In this document: positions 9,628-20,099 of the stretch, one piece after another | Layout of the letters: the number at the start of each line of letters is the position of its first letter | Position numbering within the stretch: position 1 is the first letter of the stretch | Assembly (NCBI GenBank): GCA_030849805.1 | Contig: JASANZ010002265.1 | Location: 62,001-126,000 of the forward strand | Direction of reading: 5' to 3' | DNA from: Sergeia podlipaevii | Taxonomy: Eukaryota; Euglenozoa; Kinetoplastea; Trypanosomatida; Trypanosomatidae | Length of the DNA: 64,000 nt | Program-made: the position numbers and the translations under genes | Notes under the pieces: model-generated | Database searches by the model: none | What the model saw: only the letters and a program-made list of their open reading frames with translations | Told to the model about the DNA's origin: nothing

Positions 9628-10524
9628 CACTGTTGGAAAACAAACCGAGAAAAGCAAAGGTTTATTTGTGAATCTAATCTAAAAAGTGTTTCTATATATC
9701 TATCTATCTATGTATGTATATATATATGTGTGTGTGTGTTATACTATTGCTTTTTCGTTAGCTATCACAGCAATGTGAGACACCTATGCGCTCACATACA
9801 AAAAAAATTTTTTTTAATGAAAAAAACAAGAACAGAGAGTGTTTGTAAATGAAAAAAAATAGACTTCTTTTCGCAATATATAAAACACCCGTATTCACAC
9901 TGTCGTCGTTCTGAGCAAAAGCGTACAAAAACGAAGAAATAACAAACTCTAAGCAGCTAAATAGAAAAAAAAAGCAAAATATTACACAGACACACTAAGA
10001 TATTGTTGATAAACATACATAAATGTCCCTTTGTTATGTTAGATAAAAATATGACTTTTGAAGCACTACAAACTAAAGTCATAATGAGAATACAGAAATT
10101 TTGTTCTTATTAAGTGTCTCAATGTTCACTCTTCGTTTCATTTCCTCCATTTTTTCTCCCAGCATATAACACAGCAAACAAGATAAATATCAGTCCCCAA
10201 GATGTTTATAGTCAAAAAAAAAAAATGAATAGATATGTAACCTTTTTCTTTCCTGTGACTACAATGCTATTTAGAAGACGATACAGAAATAGAGAAAAAG
10301 GAATGCAGAAAAGCGCACATGTAAAATATATAGACATATAGATATGTATATAGATAGATAGGTGCCATGTAAATGCAGAAAAAGGAACAACACAGCAGAA
10401 AAAAAAAGTAAAAAAAAAGAGAGGAGAAATGAAAAAAAAAGGAGGCTGGAAATGAGTTGCATATGCAAATTGGACTGCAATATTTTTTTTTAGCAATTTT
10501 TTTTCTCTCCTTCAATGCCCTTCC
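9628..10524. other. Intergenic spacer of about 0.9 kb
   Basis: AT-rich with (TATC)n, (TA)n and (GT)n microsatellites at about 9695-9740 and many A runs. Short frames on both strands are compositionally spacer-like. It must carry the long 3' UTR of the first CoA-transferase copy or of the PH-like gene's upstream neighbour. No gene seen. Confidence 0.7.
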
Positions 10525-12018
10525 TTACAATTGTGGAGCAAGAGGCATTGTCTTGAGATCGGGTGACACCGCAAACTTGGCGTCTGTCTTAGCCTTGATC
10601 TCCTCCAGCGTGACTCCCTCCGCCAATTCGGTCAGAATCATCTGCCTCATTCCGTTTGCGTTGGGAATGAAAACAAAAGCTGCAAGCTCCGTAATTAGCA
10701 TGTCAATGCACTGCACACCAGTGAGGGGTGCACTGCACTTGTCTACAACGCGCGGGTGGCCATGTGCGGTACTGTGGTTCATGAGAGCAATGACCTTACA
10801 GCCAGAAACGACCAAGTCCATCGCACCACCCATGCCGTTCAGTTTCTTCCCAGGCGCAAACCAGCTTGCAATATCACCTCGCGATGACACCTGCAGCGCA
10901 CCAAGCATCGTCAGATCCATGTGCCCGCCACGGATCATCGCAAAGGACTCCACGCTATCAAAAAGGGAAGCTCCGTTCTTCGTAACAGTGACGGTCTGCT
11001 TGCCGGCGTTGGTGAAATCAAAGTCGACTTCGTCGGAAAATGGGTGGGGTCCAAGTCCAAGTAGACCATTTTCCGATTGTAGCATCACATCTGCTGACGG
11101 TGGTAAATACGAGGCAACGAGCATTGGCACACCAATGCCAAGGTTCAGGTTCATGCCCTCTCTGACTTCTAGTGCAGCCCTTCGGCAGATGTGGTGACGG
11201 ACACTATCATCGTTTTTGCCGCCTGCGACCTTTGTCTCCCCTGGCTTCCGCACCACGAGACTCTCAACTCGCTTCTCCGGGTGTTCAGGGTGAACAAGGC
11301 GGTGCACATAAACCCCTGGAAGATGGATCTCATTGGGGTCCAGCTCACCAGCCTCTACAATCTCCTCCACCTCAGCAATACACACCTTCGCGCACTTCGC
11401 AGAGGCAACGTTAAAGTTGCGTGTCGTGCCGCGGAACACCAAGTTGCCGCGCGTGTCGGCCTTCCACGCGCGCACAAACGCGTAGTCCGCGTACAGGGCA
11501 GTCTCCAGCGTGCACCAGCGGCCGTTGAACATACGCGTCTCACGTGGCTCAGTAAACTCCGCCGGAGTCATGCTTCCATCGCTAGTGAAGCGACTTGGGA
11601 GAGCTCCTTGGGACACCGCAGTGCCATAGCCGGTTGGGGTGTAAAACGCAGGAAGACCAGCCCCAGCGGCACGAATGCGGTCAATCAGCGAGCCCATCGG
11701 GCAGAACTCCACCTCAAATTTACCACGAAAGAGCATATCGGTAAAAACGGGGTTCTCGCCAACGTAGGTAGTGATTGCCTTCTTGATTTGCCCATCGCGA
11801 GCAAGCGGCCCAAACGCACAATCAGTTCCCGCCATAGTACCGCCAATGACTGTGAGGTTTTTTACTTTGCTTTCATTGAGTGCTTTGAAAAGGGCAAAGG
11901 CGACCCCGCAGAGGCCAAAGCCTCCGGCAGCAATCGTCGCTCCATTGGGAATGTCCTTGACGGCTTCAGCCGCAGAGAAAATCGAGGGCTTTAAAAAGAG
12001 ACGAGAACGGGCAAACAT
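10525..12018 (-). CDS. Succinyl-CoA:3-ketoacid CoA-transferase, mitochondrial, copy 1
   Basis: A protein of 497 residues with an ATG start at 12016-12018. It moves CoA between succinyl-CoA and acetoacetate or, in trypanosomatid mitochondria, between acetyl-CoA and succinate (the acetate:succinate CoA-transferase of the acetate pathway). The alpha-type half carries GGFGLCG (residues 32-38) and GAGLPAFYTPTGYGT; the beta-type half has LGIGVP and SENGLLGLGP with the catalytic Glu at 316, then GGHMDLTMLGA. The first nine to ten residues (MFARSRLFLK) are basic and hydrophobic, the short mitochondrial presequence style of this group. It lies directly downstream of a second copy in the same orientation. 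Residues about 157-242 are identical to that copy, and their DNA is identical over 236 bp, while the N-terminal 150 residues differ widely. Both copies keep the catalytic Glu, so both should be active. Confidence 0.95.
   Translation of the reverse strand: MFARSRLFLKPSIFSAAEAVKDIPNGATIAAGGFGLCGVAFALFKALNESKVKNLTVIGGTMAGTDCAFGPLARDGQIKKAITTYVGENPVFTDMLFRGKFEVEFCPMGSLIDRIRAAGAGLPAFYTPTGYGTAVSQGALPSRFTSDGSMTPAEFTEPRETRMFNGRWCTLETALYADYAFVRAWKADTRGNLVFRGTTRNFNVASAKCAKVCIAEVEEIVEAGELDPNEIHLPGVYVHRLVHPEHPEKRVESLVVRKPGETKVAGGKNDDSVRHHICRRAALEVREGMNLNLGIGVPMLVASYLPPSADVMLQSENGLLGLGPHPFSDEVDFDFTNAGKQTVTVTKNGASLFDSVESFAMIRGGHMDLTMLGALQVSSRGDIASWFAPGKKLNGMGGAMDLVVSGCKVIALMNHSTAHGHPRVVDKCSAPLTGVQCIDMLITELAAFVFIPNANGMRQMILTELAEGVTLEEIKAKTDAKFAVSPDLKTMPLAPQL
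11315..11550 (-). repeat. Perfect 236-bp repeat shared with the second CoA-transferase gene
   Basis: Every base matches 14922-15157 at an offset of 3607. Both lie inside coding sequence and include all silent positions. Flanking sequence diverges at once on both sides. Confidence 0.95.
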
Positions 12019-12570
12019 ATTCTTTTTTTTTACTTCTTGCTGTCGCAGATGTCCTTTCCCCCTCTCTTTAAATTAAAAAAAAGTGTCTCAAAAAAAAAAA
12101 GCTGTGTTTGTGAACAAGTAATTACTGTCGCCTTCTTCACAATAATGGTCTCGTTAAAAAGAAAGTATCTTTACTATTAATGGATTTATATCTTCCTCCC
12201 TTTTATACAATTTTTTTTGGCTTTGAACGGATGAACAAATGAATATATTTTTCAAAAAAAATGCTTTTCACTACACAAGAAATATATATATTAAAAAAAA
12301 AATAACTAAAAATCATAAGCGGTAAAGAGTAATGGAGGCAACAAGAAAAAAAAAATTCACAAAAGTAAGCGATGCATATTGGCATTTTATTAATCATTCC
12401 TGCAAGCCGCAAAACTTCCGAACGCAAAAATAAAAGATAGTTAGAGAAGAACTCAACAACATACATTTCGCTTTTATTTATACATTTTTGAGTGCTCCCA
12501 CTGGTGGATACAATAAAAGAAAAGAAAAAACAGATCCAAATAAATGTATGATATATAAACAAAAATCATC

Positions 12571-12602
<32 letters not shown>

Positions 12603-14128
12603 GGGTATCCTTCATGGAACAAGAATAGAAAGTGTAAATATGAAAGTAAAAAAAAAAAAATGATTTATCTTCGTTTAATATATTGCTCTCCTTTCTCCCT
12701 TTACATCATATGCTAGTGACCTTGATCCGGTGCTCCAGCAATCGTTGAAAACAAAAAAAAAATCTCTTAGCGTAAGTGTCAGAATGATATCTTCCGTCAT
12801 TAAGTAAGAAATCGCTTCAATTCAAAAATAGGAAAATACAGATTGTGTAAATGAAAAAAAAAGAAGAAAAAAAAGTAAGAGAAAAAGAATTTTATTGCTA
12901 ACTTAGTTCCCAATATGGCAACGAGCCAAGAGCATAAAGCTTTGGCTACCAATCATTTTTTCTCTCACAGATTTTTTTTTTCATTTATTGCGCTCTCACG
13001 TCATTTTTTGGTTGTTGTTTTTTTTTACTTTGACTGAAGTGCGCTCGTGGCGTGAAGAAAAAAAAAAAAATTGAAAATATGAGAACAAAATAATTGCATT
13101 ATTAATATTATCAATGAACAAATAAAATAAAATAAATAAATATATCTTTTGTGTGTACGTGTGCCAACTGTCCCTCCCTCCCATCAATAATTGTACAGGT
13201 ACATGCGCACCATGCACACTGATGAAAACTGGTTTCCACCGATTGGGAGAAAAAAAGAAGGAAATAGAAAAAGGGAAATTGTGAATGCACTCCACAAAAT
13301 AGGTGAGCAGGAGGCTTGCCTGCATCACATCATTTTGTAACAACAGTAAAAAAAAAATGAGAAAAGAGAGAAAAAGATGCTTCCTATATCCCTCTTACAC
13401 AAAAATATCGTCCCTGAGACACCTCCCCTCACGTCAAGCATTTTCATACATACTTTTTTAAAGGCATGTCAATACCATGATAATACTGATAACGATAAGC
13501 AAACTTTGAAGACAACCTCATCAGCGTAAGTGTACTGCGATACTGAACAACAGCTGCCTAAATTTACTTTTCATCTTTCCATTTACTTTCAGGATACAAA
13601 ACAGCGACAACGTAGAAATCAGAGATCTCTATTTTGCTTTTGTCTATCCTGAAATAACCTCGTGACACCCAGAAATGTACATACATACATGTGTGTTGCG
13701 GGCACACTCAGAAAGTAAAAAGAAGGAGGAAAGGAGTAAGTACCGCAGTACAGAAACACGAAGTATATATAGCAAGAAAGCAATGCCTCATGTAAGGCAT
13801 AGCATATATATATATATATTAAAAAAACATGCTACAAGAAAAAAAAAAGAGAGTTCTCTTTCATGCTATTTTTTATTTTTGTATGCCTTTTTTTTCCTTT
13901 TCCTCATTATATCTCCTGTCCAAGCTGTCCATCTTATTCACGTAAATAGCCGGTAAAGTAGAAGGCATGAACTGATCTGCTAGACTGTAAATGACTCTGT
14001 TCGTGGCCCATTGCTACACTTAAAAACACAAGAAAACTAAAAGGTAGTGTGGGTTGGATAGAAAGTCTCCTCCACCTACCCACATTTAGAAAATATGCAT
14101 ACCAATAGCTAACGGCAGTGCCACCCTC
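12019..14128. other. Long 2.1-kb spacer between the two CoA-transferase genes
   Basis: The longest gene-free stretch in the window. It is AT-rich with a (AT)n run at 12571-12596, another near 13806-13820, and many A/T homopolymers. Candidate frames at about 12203-12562 (minus) and 13675-13956 (plus) have spacer-like Phe/Ile/Lys/Tyr composition and are not supported as genes. It probably contains the copy 2 3' UTR and the copy 1 splice region. Confidence 0.65.
12571..12596. repeat. (AT)n microsatellite
   Basis: An uninterrupted AT dinucleotide run of about 13 units in the spacer between the CoA-transferase genes. Confidence 0.9.
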
Positions 14129-15628
14129 TTAGATGACAGGAGCGAGAGGCATTGTCTTGAGATCGGGTGACACGGCAAACTTGGCGTCTGTCTTAGCCTT
14201 GATCTCCTCCAGCGTGACCCCCTCCGCCAATTCGGTCAGAATCATCCGCTTCACTCCAGAGGGCTCCTTCTTAAAGACAAATGCGCCTAGCTCCGTGATG
14301 AGCATATCCACCATGCCCCTTGCAGTCAGTGGGAGATGACACTCATTGACAACGCGAGTTTGGCCCTCCTTGTTGACGTGCTCCATCAGTACAATCGTGC
14401 GACACCCGCTCATCACCAGGTCCATCGCACCACCCATACCACTCAAAAAAGTACCTGGGACACACCACGACGCGATATCTCCTGTAGAAGAAATCTGCAG
14501 CGCACCAAGCATCGTCAGGTCCATGTGCCCACCGCGAATCATCGCAAAGGACTCAACGCTATCAAAAAGGGAAGCTCCATTCTTCGTGACAGTGACGGTC
14601 TGCTTGCCGGCGTTGGTGAAGTCGTAGTCCACTTCGTCAGGAAGCGGATGGGGGCCAATACCAAGCAAACCATTTTCTGCCTGCAACATCACATCCATCT
14701 CTTGTGGAATGTAGCTCGCCACAAGGTTGGGAACGCCTACACCAAGGTTCAGGTTCATGCCATCCTTGATTTCAAGGGCAGCTCGGCGTGCAATGGTGTT
14801 ACGTGTCTTTGAGTCAACCTTCCCAACACCATTGGAAGTGTTGCCTTCAAGAGAACGCGTCACAACAAATTCCGCCTCACGGTGCAGAATCGGCGGCTTC
14901 ACAAGACGGTGCACATAAACGCCTGGAAGATGGATCTCATTGGGGTCCAGCTCACCAGCCTCTACAATCTCCTCCACCTCAGCAATACACACCTTCGCGC
15001 ACTTCGCAGAGGCAACGTTAAAGTTGCGTGTCGTGCCGCGGAACACCAAGTTGCCGCGCGTGTCGGCCTTCCACGCGCGCACAAACGCGTAGTCCGCGTA
15101 CAGGGCAGTCTCCAGCGTGCACCAGCGGCCGTTGAACATACGCGTCTCACGTGGCTCGCTGCTCTTCACCACTACGCCAGACCCATCTGATGCGTAGCGA
15201 ACGGGAAGTCGGCCATCTGCGACATCAGTGCCGTAGCCGGTTGGGGTGTAAAACGCAGGAAGACCAGCGCCAGCGGCACGAATGCGGTCAATCAGCGAGC
15301 CCATGGGGCAAAACTCCACCTCGACCTCAACACGCAGGAACGCACTTGAGACTACTTTGTTTTCCCCAACGTAGGTAGTGACGTAGCGCTTCACCTGGCC
15401 CGCCTCGGTTAACGGGCCTGTGCCATCTTTGCCAGGTCCAGCAACGGTTCCCATGATGATAGTAAGATCCTTGGTGCCGCGTTCGCGAAGACCGCCAAGA
15501 AGCTCAAACGGAAACCCACAGAGACCAAAGCCACCACAGGCAATCACCGCGCCATCTTTCATGTCGTGAAGAGACTCTGGAATGGTCATAATGGCAGGCT
15601 TCAGAAACTGAAGAGAACGACGCAACAT
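14129..15628 (-). CDS. Succinyl-CoA:3-ketoacid CoA-transferase, mitochondrial, copy 2
   Basis: A protein of 499 residues with an ATG start at 15626-15628. It has the same reaction and layout as its downstream neighbour: a short presequence-like start (MLRRSLQFLKP), GGFGLCG at 32-38, GAGLPAFYTPTGYGT, and AENGLLGIGP with the catalytic Glu at 318. Compared with copy 1 it has another sequence between residues 45 and 105 (TIIMGTVAGPGKDGTG in place of TVIGGTMAGTDCAFG), a different linker near 248-272 and a different segment near 385-440. The central 86 residues and the last roughly 40 residues are near-identical. The mosaic of identical and diverged blocks points to an old tandem duplication kept partly uniform by gene conversion. 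Which copy serves ketone body use and which the acetate pathway cannot be told. Confidence 0.95.
   Translation of the reverse strand: MLRRSLQFLKPAIMTIPESLHDMKDGAVIACGGFGLCGFPFELLGGLRERGTKDLTIIMGTVAGPGKDGTGPLTEAGQVKRYVTTYVGENKVVSSAFLRVEVEVEFCPMGSLIDRIRAAGAGLPAFYTPTGYGTDVADGRLPVRYASDGSGVVVKSSEPRETRMFNGRWCTLETALYADYAFVRAWKADTRGNLVFRGTTRNFNVASAKCAKVCIAEVEEIVEAGELDPNEIHLPGVYVHRLVKPPILHREAEFVVTRSLEGNTSNGVGKVDSKTRNTIARRAALEIKDGMNLNLGVGVPNLVASYIPQEMDVMLQAENGLLGIGPHPLPDEVDYDFTNAGKQTVTVTKNGASLFDSVESFAMIRGGHMDLTMLGALQISSTGDIASWCVPGTFLSGMGGAMDLVMSGCRTIVLMEHVNKEGQTRVVNECHLPLTARGMVDMLITELGAFVFKKEPSGVKRMILTELAEGVTLEEIKAKTDAKFAVSPDLKTMPLAPVI
14922..15157 (-). repeat. Perfect 236-bp repeat shared with the first CoA-transferase gene
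   Basis: Partner of 11315-11550; identical at every position, including third codon positions, with abrupt loss of identity at both ends. Confidence 0.95.
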
Positions 15629-16341
15629 CCTTACAATAACTTATCACAAAGGGGGGATCTCGACTCTGCTACTGCTAGTGCTATTATGTTTTTGTTTTGA
15701 TGACTTGGATAATACTAATAATAATAATAAAGAGAGAATGATTCAGACTATCTAAGTTTACTATTCTCCATTGCATTTTAAAAAAAAAAAAGGTAGATAA
15801 AGAAAGCAAAAACACAATGCTTATTAGCAGTTGCGTAGAGGTTGATGTCATGATTTTTTTTTGTCGAGTCGTTGCTACTCTCGTTGACGATGAAAGTTAT
15901 AAAACGACCATGTAAATAGTGGTTGTATTATAGCCACAGTTCACTTCTAATGGGACTATTATCGTCTTTCGATATAAATGGTATGGTCACCGACAATGCA
16001 CGAATGCTGCTTGTATATCCACTTCCGGCGTAGTGATACAAACTCTAAAGGACAAAAAGAGAAAAACGGTCTACATGCAAGTACGTACACAATCATAAAA
16101 AGCCAGCAAAAAAAAAAACATCTATTTTTCTCGTGTCAGCGCCAATGACCATGTCTGTCCTCACACACATCCAAGAATATGGTGGTACACACTCAAATCA
16201 AACTTAAGTAAACGAAGAAAAAAAGAATAGAAGCGCAATCCACTACACTAAACACACCCATGCACGCATGTAACTCTATCTATGCCTCATCACACACAAA
16301 AAAAAAAACATTGCACTTGTTGATGTCTAAAACTTATCGCT
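15629..16341. other. Intergenic spacer
   Basis: AT-rich with an (AAT)n tract near 15714-15730 and A runs near 15780 and 16108. No gene seen. Confidence 0.7.
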
Positions 16342-19065
16342 TTACTTGGTCGCGACGAGAGGGGTCTTTGGCTTCAGCGGTGGGGTATCTAAGTGGCGCG
16401 TAGACCCCAAAAGTTGTTCGTGTTCCAGTTTCATCGTGCTGTTCCACTGAGGTCTGTGAGCAGACTGATAGCGAGCGCTAAGCGCGTCCGTGCGACGTAC
16501 AATAGGCTGGCGCCGCATCCGAACAACCTGAATAGCGCCTGAGGGCTTTGAGAAGTGAGATGCTGAAGACCTTTGTACGCCTGCTGCCTCTGTCCCCGTG
16601 GGCTTCGGAGGTGGTGGTGATGGTCGAGAGGCCGGTGCAGTAGCATTGGATGCGGCGTGCGACACCTTCAGCGACATAGCCTCCTTGCGTGCACGAGCAA
16701 TCTCAGTAGCAAAATAAGGGGGCATCTTCACATGTGCGCAGCGACGCCGGCACACCCAACAGAAGTAGCGGCCTCGTGTCAAAGCGCCAGTACGCCGAGA
16801 GATGCAGAGAGTGTTGTTCCGTCTGATGTTGCCGCAACGTGTACACACGAAAGGATCGCTCGGCGCACTCGACACCTCACGAGGGATCAACTTCTCGAAG
16901 CCCATACCATTGATGAACAGAGAGGAGATCGCTAACACAAAAGGCCTATTCTTGAAGGAGCGCCCGCTCGCACTCTGGGGTACCCCAGTAGCGGTATCCG
17001 ACGCGCTGCCATCTGACATAAGTGGCACAAAGAAGAGAACCTGACCCTTCCACAGACCTTCTAATATAAGCCAGCGATGGTTGTCCAGGCACGCAGCGGA
17101 GCATCCGCGTAAAAAGGTCGCGCCTTCACCACCCTCATCCCCACCCACATACACAGAAAGTTTCAGCCATCCGCTTCTAGCATCAAAGCTCACGTCAATG
17201 TACGGCTGAGTCGAAGCCAACCGGTTACGGCTCCTCTCCGTACTGACGTTCTCGCCATCCTCTCCACGTCCCGAGTCATCTGACAGCATTGTGCCGTCCG
17301 CAAGACCAGTGTCCTCGTCACCCTCAGCAGCCTCGCTCTGACTCTCCGCAGTTTCAGCGAGACCAACTTCTTCCAAAATCAAACGATTAAAGAAGGCCTG
17401 CTTGCGCAAATCGCGGCGATATTCACCCACACACTCTTCAATGCGATCCTCGCACGGCAACACGTAGCGGCCACAAAGCAGATCCTCAGCTGTGGTTGAA
17501 GCAGCAGCAGCGGCTACTGTGGTTCTGATAGTGGTACGGGCCGCCGGGTCGTCCATACAAGATGAGGTGCGAACTGATGCAGAAGCACCGATGGGAGCGT
17601 CGCGATGCCGCCACACACTCGTGAGGTAGCTACTACCTTGCTCGAAAAAATGGTGCAGTTGCCAGTGGCACCAGCGCGCATAGGCTCGCCGCTGACGAAA
17701 AGCACACAAACCCCTGCTCAGCTCCACCCTGAATGATTTTCTGCTGCTGCTGGTGTCGCGTTTGTTGCGGCCACCTCCTTCTGGATCGTTGTATCGACGG
17801 GAACGCGTGTTTAGTGCACTGTCTCCGCCGCCGCCGCTGACATCCAGAGATGCACACCTCGACGTAATGGAGTTCACTGCAGTGCCAGTCTTTCCTAGCA
17901 ACACACACGCCTCAAGCCTGCCCATGCGCCTGCGGCTGCGCGCGCACAAGCGCTGCCAGTCACGCTGGTATTTCACCGGGTTGACACCGAATAGTGAACA
18001 TACGCGCAACGCGGACGTGCTAGAAGGCGTCAACCGCACCCCCGCAGCCGTAGCCCAGCTCAGCAGGCGGCGGCCAATCGTCGTGGAGCCGACGACTGCT
18101 TCATGATTGTAAAGGCGATCGACGAAGCTTTTTGCTCTTTTGGCGGGCGGTGGTTCTGATGTCCCAGCAAGAGTTGAATCCTGAGGCACTCCCGTACTAG
18201 CAGCAGCAGCACCTCCAATGGCAGAATGGAAAGATGAGTGGTTACCTTGCGTATATGCATCAGAAATGTTCTCCACAGAAAGTGGGGGCACCATCATGTG
18301 CTCTGTAGGAGTGTTACATGTCTCCACAAAAGAAGAAGGCGAGTGAGCGAGCCCGGTATAGAAGCGATTGCCGCACGTTGCATCCTCTGCGCATAAGGCA
18401 GGAGAGCTGACAGACTTGCGTGATGCGACAGCCTCTAGCGCTGCCACAGAGAGGCACATATCAAACGAAGGTGATGGTGTACTGCGCGAGATGGGCGGAG
18501 TATCTTCCAGTCCTGGAGAAACAGGAGAGAGACGAGCGCTTATATGTAGGGGAGTGTAGTGGCGCTCCACGTTGATTTCGTCATCCTCGCGTTGCCGAAG
18601 TTGCTGGGGCTGCTGCGGAGAGTGCCTTTGGCGCTTGCCAGAGTGAGGCTCACTAGTGAAGGTGAGCCTCTTCCTGCCATTGGTGAGACCACCCGTGGCT
18701 GCTGAATCGACGCGTATCTGTTTTGCACGCTGAGCCACACGGTCACGCCGGTACGCACTTTGAGGTCTCTGTTTAGGTGCCTTTGGAGGTCTCGCCGGCT
18801 GCTGCTGGTACCTGGAACCATAGATTGCTGCGGAAGTCGCCGTATTTGCATCTCTAGTGGTCACTATTGCTCTAGTAGTACTGAATGGCTTGGCTGATCC
18901 TGGACGCGACTGCTGCCGGTTACGTGGCTGTGGTGGAGGTGGTTGGGGTGTTCTTCCACTGTCCGTACTCCCAGTCACCCACGAACTGCTAGGGCGTGTT
19001 TTGTCACCAAATCCGAATACCTGGCGATGCAAGTTATCAAGACGCGTTTGCTGACTAGAGATCAT
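16342..19065 (-). CDS. Large disordered protein with Cys-rich C-terminal zinc-binding region, unknown
   Basis: A protein of 907 residues starting at the ATG at 19063-19065; a 15-codon extension would need a TTG and reads as spacer. The first 300 residues are Pro/Ser/Gln/Arg-rich and probably disordered, opening with MISSQQTRLDNLHRQVFGFG. A folded helical segment follows (GRRLLSWATAAGVRLTPSS, then NPVKYQRDWQRLCARSRRRMGRLEACVLLG). A further region (FRVELSRGLCAFRQRRAYARWCHWQLHHFF) is rich in Arg, Trp and Cys. Near the C-terminus four Cys pairs or singles occur as CTRCGNIRRNNTLCIS and YFCWVCRRRCAHV, consistent with a zinc-binding module placed after a domain with strands such as WLKLSVYVGGDEG and HRWLILEGLWKGQVLFFVP. 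The family was not recognised; nucleic acid or protein binding is a guess from the basic and Cys-rich tail. Confidence 0.8.
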   Translation of the reverse strand: MISSQQTRLDNLHRQVFGFGDKTRPSSSWVTGSTDSGRTPQPPPPQPRNRQQSRPGSAKPFSTTRAIVTTRDANTATSAAIYGSRYQQQPARPPKAPKQRPQSAYRRDRVAQRAKQIRVDSAATGGLTNGRKRLTFTSEPHSGKRQRHSPQQPQQLRQREDDEINVERHYTPLHISARLSPVSPGLEDTPPISRSTPSPSFDMCLSVAALEAVASRKSVSSPALCAEDATCGNRFYTGLAHSPSSFVETCNTPTEHMMVPPLSVENISDAYTQGNHSSFHSAIGGAAAASTGVPQDSTLAGTSEPPPAKRAKSFVDRLYNHEAVVGSTTIGRRLLSWATAAGVRLTPSSTSALRVCSLFGVNPVKYQRDWQRLCARSRRRMGRLEACVLLGKTGTAVNSITSRCASLDVSGGGGDSALNTRSRRYNDPEGGGRNKRDTSSSRKSFRVELSRGLCAFRQRRAYARWCHWQLHHFFEQGSSYLTSVWRHRDAPIGASASVRTSSCMDDPAARTTIRTTVAAAAASTTAEDLLCGRYVLPCEDRIEECVGEYRRDLRKQAFFNRLILEEVGLAETAESQSEAAEGDEDTGLADGTMLSDDSGRGEDGENVSTERSRNRLASTQPYIDVSFDARSGWLKLSVYVGGDEGGEGATFLRGCSAACLDNHRWLILEGLWKGQVLFFVPLMSDGSASDTATGVPQSASGRSFKNRPFVLAISSLFINGMGFEKLIPREVSSAPSDPFVCTRCGNIRRNNTLCISRRTGALTRGRYFCWVCRRRCAHVKMPPYFATEIARARKEAMSLKVSHAASNATAPASRPSPPPPKPTGTEAAGVQRSSASHFSKPSGAIQVVRMRRQPIVRRTDALSARYQSAHRPQWNSTMKLEHEQLLGSTRHLDTPPLKPKTPLVATK

Positions 19066-20099
19066 GGTGAATCGTCTGTAGATACATAAAGCAATAAAAT
19101 ATATATTCAAAGAAAGAAAGAAATTTGGAGCAGATGGATTCCTCTCTGTTTTTTCTGAGGATTTGTATCTGCGTGCTTGTATGGTTCTATATACTCAGTC
19201 TTTAATCTACAACTATACTTCCAACAAAAATAAAGGTATGTTCCTTTCTAAAAGCACTAGTCGAAACAGAGCATTACAAAAAAAGAGGAAAAGAAAATCA
19301 GAGAACCCATCAAAAGCATAAAAAGTGACAAAAAAAAGTTTGCATTTTTTAAAAAAATGTAGCGGATGTAAAAAAAAAAAAAAAAAGCTGCGTAGACAAG
19401 CAAGATCAGTGCTTCATAGTACAAATGCATTTACAAAAAAAAAAAAAAAAATTATTCTATGTGCATATAATAAAGTATACATAAAACAAACTCTCGACTA
19501 TTCTTCTTCTTTCTCCCCTCGCCTTTCTGCTAGCGCGCTGCCTATACAGGCATTGATCAGCACCACCCCATGCCAGCATGTAACGTAAAGAAGCAATGGC
19601 CAAGGCGTACTGAAGGTCGTTGCTGGCATCTTCTCTACACTTTTTTTTTTAAGTATTGCTCTCATTTGGTATCCACAAAAACAGCAGAAATTATAGAAGA
19701 AAAACGACGAAACATCGGGAAGAAAAAAAAATATGGTGTGTAAGGATGTGCAATGTTCTACGCTTGAAAGCAAGCAGCTACTCAACACCGTTTATATCAC
19801 TCGTGTACACACCTTCTAATTCATACCCTCACTCGTCAACGGTGTCAAAGCATCATCAACTACAACATGTTATCATCTAAAATTTAAAAACAACAGTAAA
19901 AAATAATAATAATAATAATCGCAACTGTTCTCAAAACATATATATCAATACCTCTATGCTTTTCTGTTTGTTGAAGTGATGAAATCATCCACAAGACGTT
20001 TTTCGTTTATCTCGGCAGCGTAATCTTGATGAAAACAAAATGCATTCTGTGTGCAACGTGTGTATGAAGAAGCGGCGCGGTCGATCGCCCTCGGCACGT
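19066..20099. other. Intergenic spacer of about 1.0 kb
   Basis: AT-rich with long A runs (about 19371-19386 and 19435-19450) and an (AAT)n tract near 19904-19919. Base composition becomes more balanced at about 19985-20099, just past the stop codon of the modular protein, and no supported frame is present there. Confidence 0.65.

Noticed and set aside
10457..11197. Plus-strand open frame of 246 codons antisense to the first CoA-transferase
   Set aside because: The minus strand here encodes a clear enzyme; the similar antisense frame in the second copy only mirrors the shared sequence.
12203..12562. Minus-strand frame of 119 codons in the long spacer
   Set aside because: Phe/Ile/Tyr/Lys-rich translation of AT-rich spacer, no domain and no conserved pattern.
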